This document shows, piece by piece, positions 16,034-23,883 of a stretch of 64,000 nt of DNA; the first letter of the stretch is position 1, and every line of letters begins with the position of its first letter. Source of the stretch: M30B80 sp965656935 (GTDB lineage Bacteria; Pseudomonadota; Alphaproteobacteria; Rhodobacterales; Rhodobacteraceae). The stretch lies in the NCBI GenBank assembly GCA_965656935.1, contig CBFHMG010000005.1, positions 1-64,000 of the forward strand, written 5' to 3'. The notes under the pieces are model-generated. The model was not told the origin of the DNA, made no database searches, and saw only the letters and a program-made list of their open reading frames with translations. The position numbers and the translations under genes were made by a program.

Positions 16034-16345
16034 TTAATGGGTCCAGACGCCGCGACGGTTGGTTGCGAAATTATCGCCATAGCCGCCCGCGCGGATATTC
16101 TGCTTGCGGGATTTAGGCTTGAGCACCACGGCCTCGATCCCTTTGGATTGCGCGTAATCCTTTGCGGCCTCCGCGCTCTCGAAGCTCAGACGGACCTGCG
16201 AATTCATGTCGGACGAGCTTGTCCACCCCATCAGAGGATCAACCTCGCGGGACGACTCGGCTGCAAATTCCAGAACCCAATCCTTCGTCTTGGCGGTGCC
16301 GGAAGACATGGCGGTTCTTGCAGGTTTGTAGATGCGCGCTCGCAT
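16034..16345 (-). CDS. NDUFS4-like complex I accessory protein (ETC complex I subunit region)
   Basis: A 103-residue homologue of the eukaryotic 18-kDa subunit (NDUFS4/AQDQ) of NADH:ubiquinone oxidoreductase, a supernumerary subunit shared with alphaproteobacteria. The signature runs from RARIYKPARTAMSSG through DWVLEF and the DPLMGWTSSSDMNSQVRLSF segment, with SRKQNIRAGGYGDNF near the end. It should sit on the peripheral arm of complex I. The ATG at 16345 has GGAG upstream. It stands alone, away from any nuo cluster. Confidence 0.88.
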   Translation of the reverse strand: MRARIYKPARTAMSSGTAKTKDWVLEFAAESSREVDPLMGWTSSSDMNSQVRLSFESAEAAKDYAQSKGIEAVVLKPKSRKQNIRAGGYGDNFATNRRGVWTH

Positions 16346-16711
16346 GGGCAACTCCCGTGTTCGGATCGGCCTTCTATATCGGCAAATCTGGCCTGTAATG
16401 CAACGGGGTTTGCGGACAGGCCTTACGGTTTTTCAAAAGGCCGACACGCAAATGTGGTTGCCCCCCGCGGAGGTGGGAGCGAGGGGTGGGTGGGTGAACC
16501 AACCGCGAAGGACAACCGGTCGTGCTGCTTGCAAAGCCAGACTATCGCGCCATCCGTGATAAATTGGTTAATGCGACCCCGCTCATAGGCCTAAAACTTG
16601 CGATCAATTTTACTTAATTTTGGTCAAACGGGTCGCGGCGGGCGGCACTGCCCTTGAAGAAGAACAAAATAAGACCATTCTAGAGGTCTCTCCCTGTGCA
16701 AGGATTCGGTC
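16346..16711. other. Intergenic stretch upstream of uvrB
   Basis: About 365 bp without a supported gene, containing the divergent promoters of the NDUFS4-like gene and uvrB. A G-rich run (GAGGGGTGGGTGGGTG near 16480-16495) lies between GGTTG and CAACC arms and could fold. The small open frame 16332-16559 has no domain. Confidence 0.45.
16662..16676 (+). promoter_or_regulatory. Candidate LexA (SOS) box of uvrB
   Basis: GAAC-N7-GACC, which on the other strand is GGTC-N7-GTTC. It matches the alphaproteobacterial LexA consensus GTTC-N7-GTTC in 7 of 8 fixed positions and lies 36 bp before the uvrB ATG. uvrB is SOS-controlled in many bacteria, but this is a single imperfect site. Confidence 0.4.
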
Positions 16712-18898
16712 ATGCATAACAACTCGCCCGAGCACATGCCCGAGCTGCCAAACGTGATCTCCCCCGCCCGCGAAAAGCTGGAAGGGGGCAGGCGTTTCGT
16801 ATTGCATACCGAGTTTGAGCCTGCAGGCGACCAGCCGACCGCGATCAAGGAATTGAGCCAAGGCCTCAATGACGGAGAGCATAATCAGGTTCTGCTCGGG
16901 GCGACGGGCACGGGCAAAACCTTCACCATGGCCAAGGTGATCGAGGAAACGCAGCGCCCCGCGATTATCCTTGCGCCAAACAAGACATTGGCCGCGCAGC
17001 TCTATGGCGAATTCAAGGGCTTCTTCCCCGAAAACGCGGTGGAATATTTCGTCAGCTATTATGACTATTACCAGCCCGAAGCCTATGTGGCGCGCTCGGA
17101 CACCTATATCGAGAAAGAATCCCAGATCAACGAGCAGATCGACAGGATGCGCCACTCGGCCACCCGCGCGCTGCTGGAACGCGATGATGTGATCATTGTC
17201 GCCTCGGTTTCCTGCATCTACGGCATCGGCTCGGTCGAGACCTATACAGCGATGACCGTCGATCTGCATGTCGGTCAGGAATATAACCAGCGCAGCGTCA
17301 TGGCCGATTTGGTGGCGCAGCAATATAAACGCAATGACCAAGCCTTCCAGCGCGGCAGCTTCCGCGTGCGGGGCGACAGCCTCGAGGTTTGGCCCGCCCA
17401 CCTTGATGACCGCGCATGGAAACTGTCCTTCTTCGGCGAGGAGCTGGAGAGCATCACCGAGTTTGACCCTCTCACGGGTGAGAAAACCGACAGCTTCGAG
17501 AAAATCCGCGTCTATGCGAATTCGCATTACGTGACGCCGCGCCCCACGATGAACCAAGCGGTTAAGGGCATCAAAGCGGAATTGCAGATGCGGCTCGACC
17601 AATTGGTGGGCGAGGGGAAATTACTGGAAGCGCAGCGGCTTGAGCAACGCACCAATTTCGATCTCGAGATGCTGGAAGCCACGGGTGTGTGCAACGGTAT
17701 CGAGAATTATTCACGCTATCTCACCGGCCGCGCACCCGGTGAGCCGCCGCCCACTTTGTTCGAATACATCCCCGATAACGCCATCGTCTTCGCCGATGAA
17801 AGCCATGTCTCCGTGCCCCAGATCGGCGGCATGTATCGGGGCGACTACAGGCGTAAATTCACCTTGGCTGAACACGGGTTCCGCCTGCCCTCCTGCATGG
17901 ATAACCGCCCCCTCAAATTCGAGGAATGGGACGCCATGCGCCCGCAATCGGTCTATGTCTCGGCCACGCCATCGGCTTGGGAGATTGATCAAGCAGGCGG
18001 TGTCTTCACCGAGCAGATCATTCGCCCGACAGGGCTGTTGGACCCAATGATCGAAATCCGCCCTGTGCAAATGCAGGTCGATGATCTTCTAGATGAAATC
18101 CGCCGTGTCGCCGCTGACGGGATGCGCACGCTTGTGACCACGCTGACCAAACGCATGGCCGAGGATTTGACGGAATACCTGCATGAGCAAGGTATCCGCG
18201 TGCGCTATATGCACTCCGATATCGACACGATCGAACGGATCGAGATTTTGCGCGACCTGCGCCTTGGTGCCTTTGACGTGCTGATCGGGATCAACCTCTT
18301 GCGAGAGGGGCTCGATATTCCCGAATGTGGGCTGGTGGCCATTCTGGATGCCGACAAGGAAGGCTTCCTGCGCTCCGAGACATCGCTGATCCAGACCATC
18401 GGACGCGCCGCGCGCAATGATAAAGGTCGCGTGATCATGTATGCCGATAAGATCACAGGCTCGATGGAGCGCGCCATGGCCGAGACGGATCGCCGCCGCG
18501 CCAAACAGGCCGCCTATAATGAAGAACATGGCATCACGCCTGCCACGGTCAAAAAGAACGTCGAGGATATTCTGGCAGGCCTCTACAAAGGCGATGTCGA
18601 TATGAACCGCGTCACTGCCAAGGTGGATGCGCCGATGGTGGGCGCGAACCTGATGGCGCATCTGGACGGGTTGCGCACGCAAATGCGCAAGGCGGCCGAG
18701 AACCTCGAGTTTGAGGAAGCCGCAAGATTGCGCGATGAGGTGAAACGTCTGGAAGCGGTCGAGCTTGCCGTGGCCGATGACCCGCTGGCCCGCCAATCCG
18801 CCGTGGAACAAGCGGCAGATGCGGCGGTGAAGGCAGGTGGCCGCTCAACCGCAGGCAGACCCGGTCAAAGGGGTGGGGTGAAGCGGCGGGGGCGGTGA
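16712..18898 (+). CDS. uvrB: Excinuclease ABC subunit B
   Basis: A 728-residue DNA-damage helicase of nucleotide excision repair; it loads on damage with UvrA and recruits UvrC. Walker A GATGTGKT is at residues 63-70. The damage-probing beta-hairpin YYDYYQPEAY, the ADESHVSVPQ motif, the RAARN helicase motif VI and the C-terminal UVR (UvrC-binding) helix pair (LEFEEAARLRDEVKRLE) are all present. The tail after it is basic (GQRGGVKRRGR). AAGGA lies before the ATG at 16712. Confidence 0.98.
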   Translation: MHNNSPEHMPELPNVISPAREKLEGGRRFVLHTEFEPAGDQPTAIKELSQGLNDGEHNQVLLGATGTGKTFTMAKVIEETQRPAIILAPNKTLAAQLYGEFKGFFPENAVEYFVSYYDYYQPEAYVARSDTYIEKESQINEQIDRMRHSATRALLERDDVIIVASVSCIYGIGSVETYTAMTVDLHVGQEYNQRSVMADLVAQQYKRNDQAFQRGSFRVRGDSLEVWPAHLDDRAWKLSFFGEELESITEFDPLTGEKTDSFEKIRVYANSHYVTPRPTMNQAVKGIKAELQMRLDQLVGEGKLLEAQRLEQRTNFDLEMLEATGVCNGIENYSRYLTGRAPGEPPPTLFEYIPDNAIVFADESHVSVPQIGGMYRGDYRRKFTLAEHGFRLPSCMDNRPLKFEEWDAMRPQSVYVSATPSAWEIDQAGGVFTEQIIRPTGLLDPMIEIRPVQMQVDDLLDEIRRVAADGMRTLVTTLTKRMAEDLTEYLHEQGIRVRYMHSDIDTIERIEILRDLRLGAFDVLIGINLLREGLDIPECGLVAILDADKEGFLRSETSLIQTIGRAARNDKGRVIMYADKITGSMERAMAETDRRRAKQAAYNEEHGITPATVKKNVEDILAGLYKGDVDMNRVTAKVDAPMVGANLMAHLDGLRTQMRKAAENLEFEEAARLRDEVKRLEAVELAVADDPLARQSAVEQAADAAVKAGGRSTAGRPGQRGGVKRRGR

Positions 18899-19010
18899 TT
18901 ATGGCCTATTTTGGCTTTCCAATTGTCGTAGCTGTTCGACCATCAGAGAATAGCCATCGCATATACATCTCGTGCATCCTGACGCCCGAACGGCCCCTCC
19001 TCCGAGCTGG

Positions 19011-19034
19011 GTAGGGTGGGCAATCCTGCCCACC
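19011..19034 (+). repeat. REP element 1 (GTAG head plus hairpin)
   Basis: GTAG at 19011-19014 followed by a perfect 8-bp hairpin, GGTGGGCA-ATCC-TGCCCACC (19015-19034). The GTAG tetranucleotide before a GC-rich hairpin is the hallmark of REP sequences mobilised by RAYT transposases. It is inverted relative to REP 2. Confidence 0.8.
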
Positions 19035-19074
19035 AGCGCGGGCTGCAAGACCACCCTCCATCGCATGATCAAAT

Positions 19075-19098
19075 GGTGGGCGGTATCGCCCACCCTAC
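19075..19098 (-). repeat. REP element 2 (inverted partner)
   Basis: A perfect 8-bp hairpin GGTGGGCG-GTAT-CGCCCACC (19075-19094) followed by CTAC (19095-19098), the complement of GTAG. With REP 1 it makes an inverted pair (BIME-like) about 40 bp apart. The complement of the RAYT gene's TAG stop lies inside this CTAC. Confidence 0.8.
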
Positions 19099-19619
19099 TC
19101 ACCGAATGCGCCATCGAATTTGGGCGAAGACCAGCCGTTTGGCACACGGCCTGCGCGATGGTCGCGGTGGATCGAGGATAGTTCCCAATCCATCGCGGCC
19201 GCGACCAGACCGTGGCGAACGGGGTTTACCCAACAATACTCGACATGCATCCGGTAATCGCGATCATCTCGGATAGCGTGTTCCCAATAGCGGCGCTGCC
19301 AAAGCCCGACCTCCCGCTTTGCGTGTTTGGAGGCAGAACGCGGATAGCGCTTGCCCAAAGCATGACTGAACCGCGCCTTGATCCTGTGCCATCGTTCAGG
19401 AAAATCGCTGTCGCCTTGCGGTAGCGTCCAGACGGCATGCATGTGATCGGGCAGGATCACGATGGCATCTGTCACAAAAGGCAATTCTGACGCCGTAGCG
19501 CGATAGGCCTGCCGCAAGAGATCGGCATGATCGGTCAGGACAGATATACTCCGCGCCGCCGTGACGACCGTGAAGAAAAACGTCCCACCAGAAATGCGAA
19601 AACGGCGATAGTTCGACAT
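19095..19619 (-). CDS. REP-associated tyrosine transposase (RAYT, Y1 family)
   Basis: A 174-residue HUH/Y1 single-strand transposase. The metal-binding HUH motif is in ILPDHMHAVWTLP, and the catalytic tyrosine is probably that of HVEYCWVNPV; WHRIKARFSHAL and GLWQRRYWEHAIRD are typical of RAYT proteins, including the basic segment that reads the GTAG head. The start is ATG 19619 (MSNYRRFRISGG). The adjacent REP pair, which includes the stop codon, is its expected substrate. RAYTs are usually single-copy domesticated genes. Confidence 0.9.
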   Translation of the reverse strand: MSNYRRFRISGGTFFFTVVTAARSISVLTDHADLLRQAYRATASELPFVTDAIVILPDHMHAVWTLPQGDSDFPERWHRIKARFSHALGKRYPRSASKHAKREVGLWQRRYWEHAIRDDRDYRMHVEYCWVNPVRHGLVAAAMDWELSSIHRDHRAGRVPNGWSSPKFDGAFGE

Positions 19620-19689
19620 GCACGACAGCATGGCAAACAGGCGTTAACGAAGGGATAAGGGTGGATAAGGCGGCCTCCCCCTTGCAGCC

Positions 19690-20268
19690 TCACTCCCCCG
19701 CAACCACCGTCAGCCCAAGCATGTTCCAGTTCTGCATTCCGCCGCGATAGTAATAGATCTGCTCGGCGGGATAGCCCGCCTCGATCATACGGCGCGCGGC
19801 GGTGGGAGATTGGCCGCACCATGGGCCATTACAAAACAGCACCACGCGCGGCACCTCTTCGCAAATCCAGCCATCGAAATCGACTTCACAGCCCAATTCC
19901 CCCAAACGGTCCGCAGCCTCGGTATAGGGCACCGAGATCGCACCGGGGATGGTGCCCGATTCAAAATTCGGGCGGATGCGGCCATCAATCAGCACGGCAT
20001 CCTCGGCTTGTAGCATCTCCAACACCTCCAACTCGCCGATGGTTGTCACACCGGGTGCGGGGGTCATCGGCTGAATGCAGAAATTCGGGCAAGAGCGCGA
20101 AGTGAGGGTCCAGTCGCCCTCAAGCCGGTTGGCATTGTCCTGAATACGCGAAATCTCAACCTCGCCTTGCGGCGTCTCGACGGTGACGGACATGATATCG
20201 GGTGTGATCCCGACAGGCTCGGCAAAGGCAGCCCCTGTCATTAGGGCTAAGGCGATTAGGCTACGCAT
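19690..20268 (-). CDS. Exported rhodanese-like protein
   Basis: A 192-residue protein with a signal peptide (RSLIALALMTGAAFA) and a C-terminal rhodanese domain (about residues 85-190) with the active-site loop FCNGPWCGQSP. An N-terminal CPNFC pair may form a disulfide or bind metal. Related exported rhodaneses occur beside PQQ-dependent alcohol oxidation genes, but none are here. ATG 20268 has GGAGG 7 bp upstream; the longer open frame was excluded. Confidence 0.82.
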   Translation of the reverse strand: MRSLIALALMTGAAFAEPVGITPDIMSVTVETPQGEVEISRIQDNANRLEGDWTLTSRSCPNFCIQPMTPAPGVTTIGELEVLEMLQAEDAVLIDGRIRPNFESGTIPGAISVPYTEAADRLGELGCEVDFDGWICEEVPRVVLFCNGPWCGQSPTAARRMIEAGYPAEQIYYYRGGMQNWNMLGLTVVAGE

Positions 20269-20376
20269 GATTGGTCCTCCCTGAACAAATTTCTGCGCAA
20301 GCGTCGGGCTATCTGCGCATCGGGTCAAGCCTTGGTCGAGAAATGTCGGTTTTGACGCAGGCCGAATTCAGGCTAA

Positions 20377-20820
20377 ATGCAAGGCATGAGATTGGTCCTG
20401 ACCTTGTTTTTCCTGATGTTCTCCACCCCTGCGCTTGCATGGGAGGCAGAATTTGACGGGCCTTTATGCACGCTTACGCATGATCAGGACGGCGCGCAAA
20501 TGCGTCTGACCTTTAACCCCGCAGGTCCGCTTTACACCATCACGGTAACCAGCCCTCAGGCATGGTCGGACAGCCCCTATTTCGGCATCCAGTTTCAGGG
20601 CCCCTCGCCCAATATCATCACTACCGACCGCCATACCCTTTCTGATAATCGCGATGCCTTGAGCGTCAGTGATCGCGGCTTTGGAAATGTTCTGAGCGGC
20701 CTGTCAGATAATGAAAGCGCCGTGGCCTTCACGCCAAATGCCAGCATCGCCTTCGATCTTGAGGGTGCCGCCCCCGCCGTTGCCGCCTTTGAAGCCTGCG
20801 CCACCAGACCTTTGGCTTAA
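20377..20820 (+). CDS. Hypothetical exported protein
   Basis: A 147-residue product with a signal peptide (LVLTLFFLMFSTPALAW, cleaved after ALA) and a beta-rich mature part: CTLTHDQDG, FNPAGPLYTITVT, DRHTLSDN and VSDRGFGNVLSGL. Two Cys (PLCTL and EACATR) could pair. I recognise no characterised domain. It has no relation to excinuclease despite the nearby uvrB. The start could be 20377 or 20386. It precedes the lytic transglycosylase gene by 77 bp on the same strand. Confidence 0.65.
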   Translation: MQGMRLVLTLFFLMFSTPALAWEAEFDGPLCTLTHDQDGAQMRLTFNPAGPLYTITVTSPQAWSDSPYFGIQFQGPSPNIITTDRHTLSDNRDALSVSDRGFGNVLSGLSDNESAVAFTPNASIAFDLEGAAPAVAAFEACATRPLA

Positions 20821-20897
20821 ATCCGCGCAGGGTCTTGTGCAAAAACCCTGTTCCGTAGAGACTTAGGGAAAAACACGAGCAGAAAAAGAGCGTTCCA

Positions 20898-22145
20898 ATG
20901 AAAACCTCGCGTAGAAGCCTGTTGATCGGCGCAACTGCTTTGGGTCTGTCGGGCTGCATCCCCGCAAGCCCTTTGGTCACATCACAAGCCGCGTCGTCGC
21001 CACTTGATCCCGACCTGCTGCCGACACCGAATGCAAGCTATGACGCATGGGTTGCGGCCTTTCGCACACGGGCGCAAGCGCGCGGCATCAGCGCGGCAAC
21101 CCTGAACCGCGCCTTTCGCGGAACAGGGTTTCTGCCTGGTGTGGTGGAACGCGATCGCAATCAGGCCGAATTCACCCGCACATTGGAAGACTATCTGGCA
21201 CTTGTTGCCAGCGAACCAAAGGTGACCGCAGGTCGCGCGGCTTTTACTCGGCAAGGCGCTGTCCTGCGCCAGATCGAGGGGCGCTATGGCGTGCCCGCCG
21301 AACTGGTCTGCGCCATCTGGGGTGTGGAGAGCAATTTCGGCACAAGACGCGGTGATATTCCTGTGATCTCGGCAACCTCAACGCTGGCCTTTGACGGGCG
21401 GCGCGGCGAGTTCTTTGAGGCCCAACTGATCGCAGCCCTTCGTATTCTCGAGAATGGCGATACAACGCCTGACCGTCTTGTCGGATCTTGGGCAGGCGCG
21501 ATGGGGCATACCCAATTCATCCCCACCACGTTCGAGGCCTATGCCGTAGATTTCATGGGCGATGGACGGCGCGATATCTGGTCGGAAAACCCGATAGATG
21601 CATTGGCCTCGGCGGCGGCCTATCTCTCCCGTTCAGGGTGGCAGAGCGGCCAGCCTTGGGGGTTAGAGGTGCGCATTCCCGCTGGCTATGCTGGCCCGTC
21701 TGGCCGCAGCACGCGCAGAAGCGTCTCGGCATGGCGCGCGGCTGGTGTGCAACCTGTCCGAGGCGGCGGCATACCTGATGCAGGCGAGGCCGCGCTTTTG
21801 CTGCCACAAGGGGCCAGCGGCCCTGCCTTCCTTGTGTTCCGCAATTTCAACGTGATCCTGCGCTATAATAATTCCGAGAATTACGGGCTTGGCGTTGGCT
21901 ATCTGTCGGGCCGTATTGCAGGTGGCCCGCCTATCGCGGGGCGTTTCCCGCCTGACCGATACGGGCTTGTCATGGAAGAGCGTGTGGAATTGCAATCCCG
22001 CCTCAATGCGGCGGGCTTTGATGCAGGCACCCCCGATGGCGTTCTGGGCCGCAGGACCGAGGCCGCGATCACGGCCTATCAGCAAAGAAACGGCCTGCCT
22101 GTTACTGGCACCCCGTCACAGGATTTGCTGCAGCGCTTGCGCTAG
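20898..22145 (+). CDS. Lipoprotein lytic murein transglycosylase (MltB family) with peptidoglycan-binding domain
   Basis: A 415-residue cell-wall enzyme that cleaves glycan strands to 1,6-anhydro-muropeptides. A lipobox LGLSGC gives lipidated Cys20. The SLT_2/MltB catalytic domain (about residues 45-330) carries the catalytic Glu in IWGVESNFG and the signature GSWAGAMGHTQFIPTTF. A peptidoglycan_binding_1 domain closes the protein (LQSRLNAAGFDAGTPDG...TEAAITAYQQRNGL). It converges with trmL, 12 bp apart. Confidence 0.92.
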   Translation: MKTSRRSLLIGATALGLSGCIPASPLVTSQAASSPLDPDLLPTPNASYDAWVAAFRTRAQARGISAATLNRAFRGTGFLPGVVERDRNQAEFTRTLEDYLALVASEPKVTAGRAAFTRQGAVLRQIEGRYGVPAELVCAIWGVESNFGTRRGDIPVISATSTLAFDGRRGEFFEAQLIAALRILENGDTTPDRLVGSWAGAMGHTQFIPTTFEAYAVDFMGDGRRDIWSENPIDALASAAAYLSRSGWQSGQPWGLEVRIPAGYAGPSGRSTRRSVSAWRAAGVQPVRGGGIPDAGEAALLLPQGASGPAFLVFRNFNVILRYNNSENYGLGVGYLSGRIAGGPPIAGRFPPDRYGLVMEERVELQSRLNAAGFDAGTPDGVLGRRTEAAITAYQQRNGLPVTGTPSQDLLQRLR

Positions 22146-22157
22146 CGTGTTTCGTAC

Positions 22158-22649
22158 CTATCCCAGAACATGGCCGCGCATCGCCAGATAGGCTGCGGCC
22201 GTTGCAGCATTGGCCAAATTGAGCGAGCGGATATGTTCGCTGAACATCGGCAGGCCGAAAATTCTGTCAGGGTAGTCTTCCAAAATCTCGGGCTGGATGC
22301 CTTTGGTCTCGCGCCCGAAAATCAAGTAAGCGTCACGCGGATACGCCACCTCATAGGCCGAGCCCGCGCTGTCATTCTCATAGAAGAACATCTGCTCTTT
22401 TTGCGGTTGGCGCTCGGAAATGAAGCTGCCCCAACTGTCATATTCGCTCAAACGAACATGCTGCCAATAATCCAAGCCCGCCCGCCGCACCGATTTCTCG
22501 GTGATGTCAAAGCCATAGGGACGGATCAGAATAAGCTCCATATCCAGCGCAACGCAGGTCCGCCCGACCGAGCCCGTATTGCCGGGTATCTCGGGGGTGA
22601 CCAGAACGATTTTCATGTTATGCGGCGCAATTGGCCTTTGTTCAGACAT
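22158..22649 (-). CDS. trmL: tRNA (cytidine/uridine-34-2'-O)-methyltransferase
   Basis: A 163-residue SPOUT-family enzyme that methylates the ribose of the wobble base in tRNA-Leu isoacceptors. The knot motifs are visible: VTPEIPGNTGSVGRTC, LIFGRETKGIQPE and MFSEHIRSLNLANAATAAAYLA. I used the ATG at 22649 (MSEQRP), which overlaps the stop of the AhpD-like gene by 8 bp and suggests coupling; an internal ATG at 22616 (MKIVLV) is also possible. Confidence 0.9.
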   Translation of the reverse strand: MSEQRPIAPHNMKIVLVTPEIPGNTGSVGRTCVALDMELILIRPYGFDITEKSVRRAGLDYWQHVRLSEYDSWGSFISERQPQKEQMFFYENDSAGSAYEVAYPRDAYLIFGRETKGIQPEILEDYPDRIFGLPMFSEHIRSLNLANAATAAAYLAMRGHVLG

Positions 22650-23238
22650 GCTTGCCCACGGTCCATCCCGTCGCGTCAGCCAAACGCGCCTCACCTTTGG
22701 AGATTGGCAAATCCTCAAGCGCCGACCCCATCGAGTCGTTCCAGCGGTTGAGATACCCGAAAAGGGCAACAACGCCCATGATTTCGACCACGGCTTCCTC
22801 AGGCCAGTTCGCATTGAGCCGCGCGCCGATCTCGGGGGTGACCGCATTGGGCACTTGCGTGGCGGCATGGGCAAAGGCAAGCGCTGACTTTTCAGCCTCG
22901 GAGAAATACGGGCTGCCTTCAAAATCAAACACATCACCCAGCCGCTCTTCTGAAGCCCCGAAACGCTCGGAGGCGAGGATCATATGCGCCTGACAATACA
23001 TACACCCCGAAGCATAACTGCTGACATAGCCGATGAGCCGCTTAAACTCGGGCGTGACGCTGCCGTAATCGGTCATCACGGCCACGTTCAAATCGGTGAA
23101 GGCGCGCGCAATCGGGCTGCGATGCGCCATGGTGCGGACGCTATTGGGGATCACGCCAAGCGGCCCTTTGAAGAACTGCACATGCTCGGCCAGAGCGGGG
23201 TCCATCTCGTCTTCTTCCAGTGGTCGCACCAATGCCAT
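22642..23238 (-). CDS. AhpD-like peroxidase-related protein (carboxymuconolactone decarboxylase fold)
   Basis: A 198-residue alpha-helical protein. The redox pair is C79 and C82 in SGCMYCQAHMILAS, the AhpD-type CxxC motif, followed by the catalytic His. The second half contains VEIMGVVALFGYLNRWNDSMG, typical of the uncharacterised peroxidase-related enzyme subfamily. It probably reduces alkyl hydroperoxides or handles thiol stress. GGAGAG precedes the ATG at 23238. It is divergent from the FMN-binding protein gene and overlaps trmL. Confidence 0.87.
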   Translation of the reverse strand: MALVRPLEEDEMDPALAEHVQFFKGPLGVIPNSVRTMAHRSPIARAFTDLNVAVMTDYGSVTPEFKRLIGYVSSYASGCMYCQAHMILASERFGASEERLGDVFDFEGSPYFSEAEKSALAFAHAATQVPNAVTPEIGARLNANWPEEAVVEIMGVVALFGYLNRWNDSMGSALEDLPISKGEARLADATGWTVGKHV

Positions 23239-23335
23239 GTCTCTCTCCTGCGTCAAGGTTGCATGGCAAGCGTGGCGCGGGCGCTCGGGACATGCAAGAC
23301 TATGCGAGACATTAACATTGCGGGGCAGGCGCGAC

Positions 23336-23812
23336 ATGGCCGATAGAATCAAACCGATCCGTGAAACCGATGAAGACGCCCGCAGCCTTGCCCGACGGCT
23401 TCTTGCGAATGCCTCCTTTGCAGCCCTCGGGGTGATCGACCCCGAGACAGCCGCGCCGATGGTTTCCCGCATCGCCCTTGTCGCAGCACCTGATGCTGCA
23501 CCGTTGAGCCTGATCTCGGACCTGTCCCTGCATTCTGCCTGCCTTGCCGCCAATCCCGCCTGCTCTTTGCTGGTGGGCGAACCCGAGGCCAAAGGCGATC
23601 CGCTGACCCATCCGCGCCTGACCCTGCAAGCCCGCGCGACCCAAGCCGATAAGGCAGCACTCAAGGCGCATTACCTCGCGGCCTATCCCAAGGCGAAGCT
23701 CTATTATGATTTCGGAGATTTCCGTTTGATCCGTTTTGAGGTGAGCCATGCCTTCCTCAATGGTGGCTTTGGAAAGGCCTATCAGCTCAAGGCCGCCGAT
23801 CTGTTCGGATAA
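23336..23812 (+). CDS. Pyridoxamine 5'-phosphate oxidase-related FMN-binding (HugZ-like) protein
   Basis: A 158-residue FMN-binding split-barrel protein. ARRLLANASFAALGVID starts the barrel, PMVSRIALVAAPD and LISDLSLHSACLAANPACSLLVGE form the flavin site, and RLTLQARATQ follows. The end, FGDFRLIRFEVSHAFLNGGFGKAY, resembles the heme-utilisation (HugZ/HutZ) branch. Role may be flavin- or heme-linked redox; the substrate is unknown. The true start is ATG 23336, not the long upstream open frame that overlaps the divergent gene. Confidence 0.82.
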   Translation: MADRIKPIRETDEDARSLARRLLANASFAALGVIDPETAAPMVSRIALVAAPDAAPLSLISDLSLHSACLAANPACSLLVGEPEAKGDPLTHPRLTLQARATQADKAALKAHYLAAYPKAKLYYDFGDFRLIRFEVSHAFLNGGFGKAYQLKAADLFG

Positions 23813-23825
23813 AGCCCACACCATC

Positions 23826-23860
23826 AAAAAGCCCCGACACCGCGTTCACGGAGCCGGGGC
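23826..23860 (-). terminator. Intrinsic terminator of the beta-helix gene
   Basis: Read leftwards, GCCCCGGCTCC pairs with GGTGTCGGGGC (C-rich and G-rich arms within 23831-23860), followed by TTTTT (23830-23826). It lies 24 nt past the stop of the gene at 23884. Confidence 0.8.
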
Positions 23861-23883
23861 CAATTGCTAGGATCAGAACGAAC

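Noticed and set aside
16610..17602. 330-codon open frame on the minus strand
   Set aside because: It is antisense to uvrB, whose motifs are complete; the antisense product has no recognisable domain.
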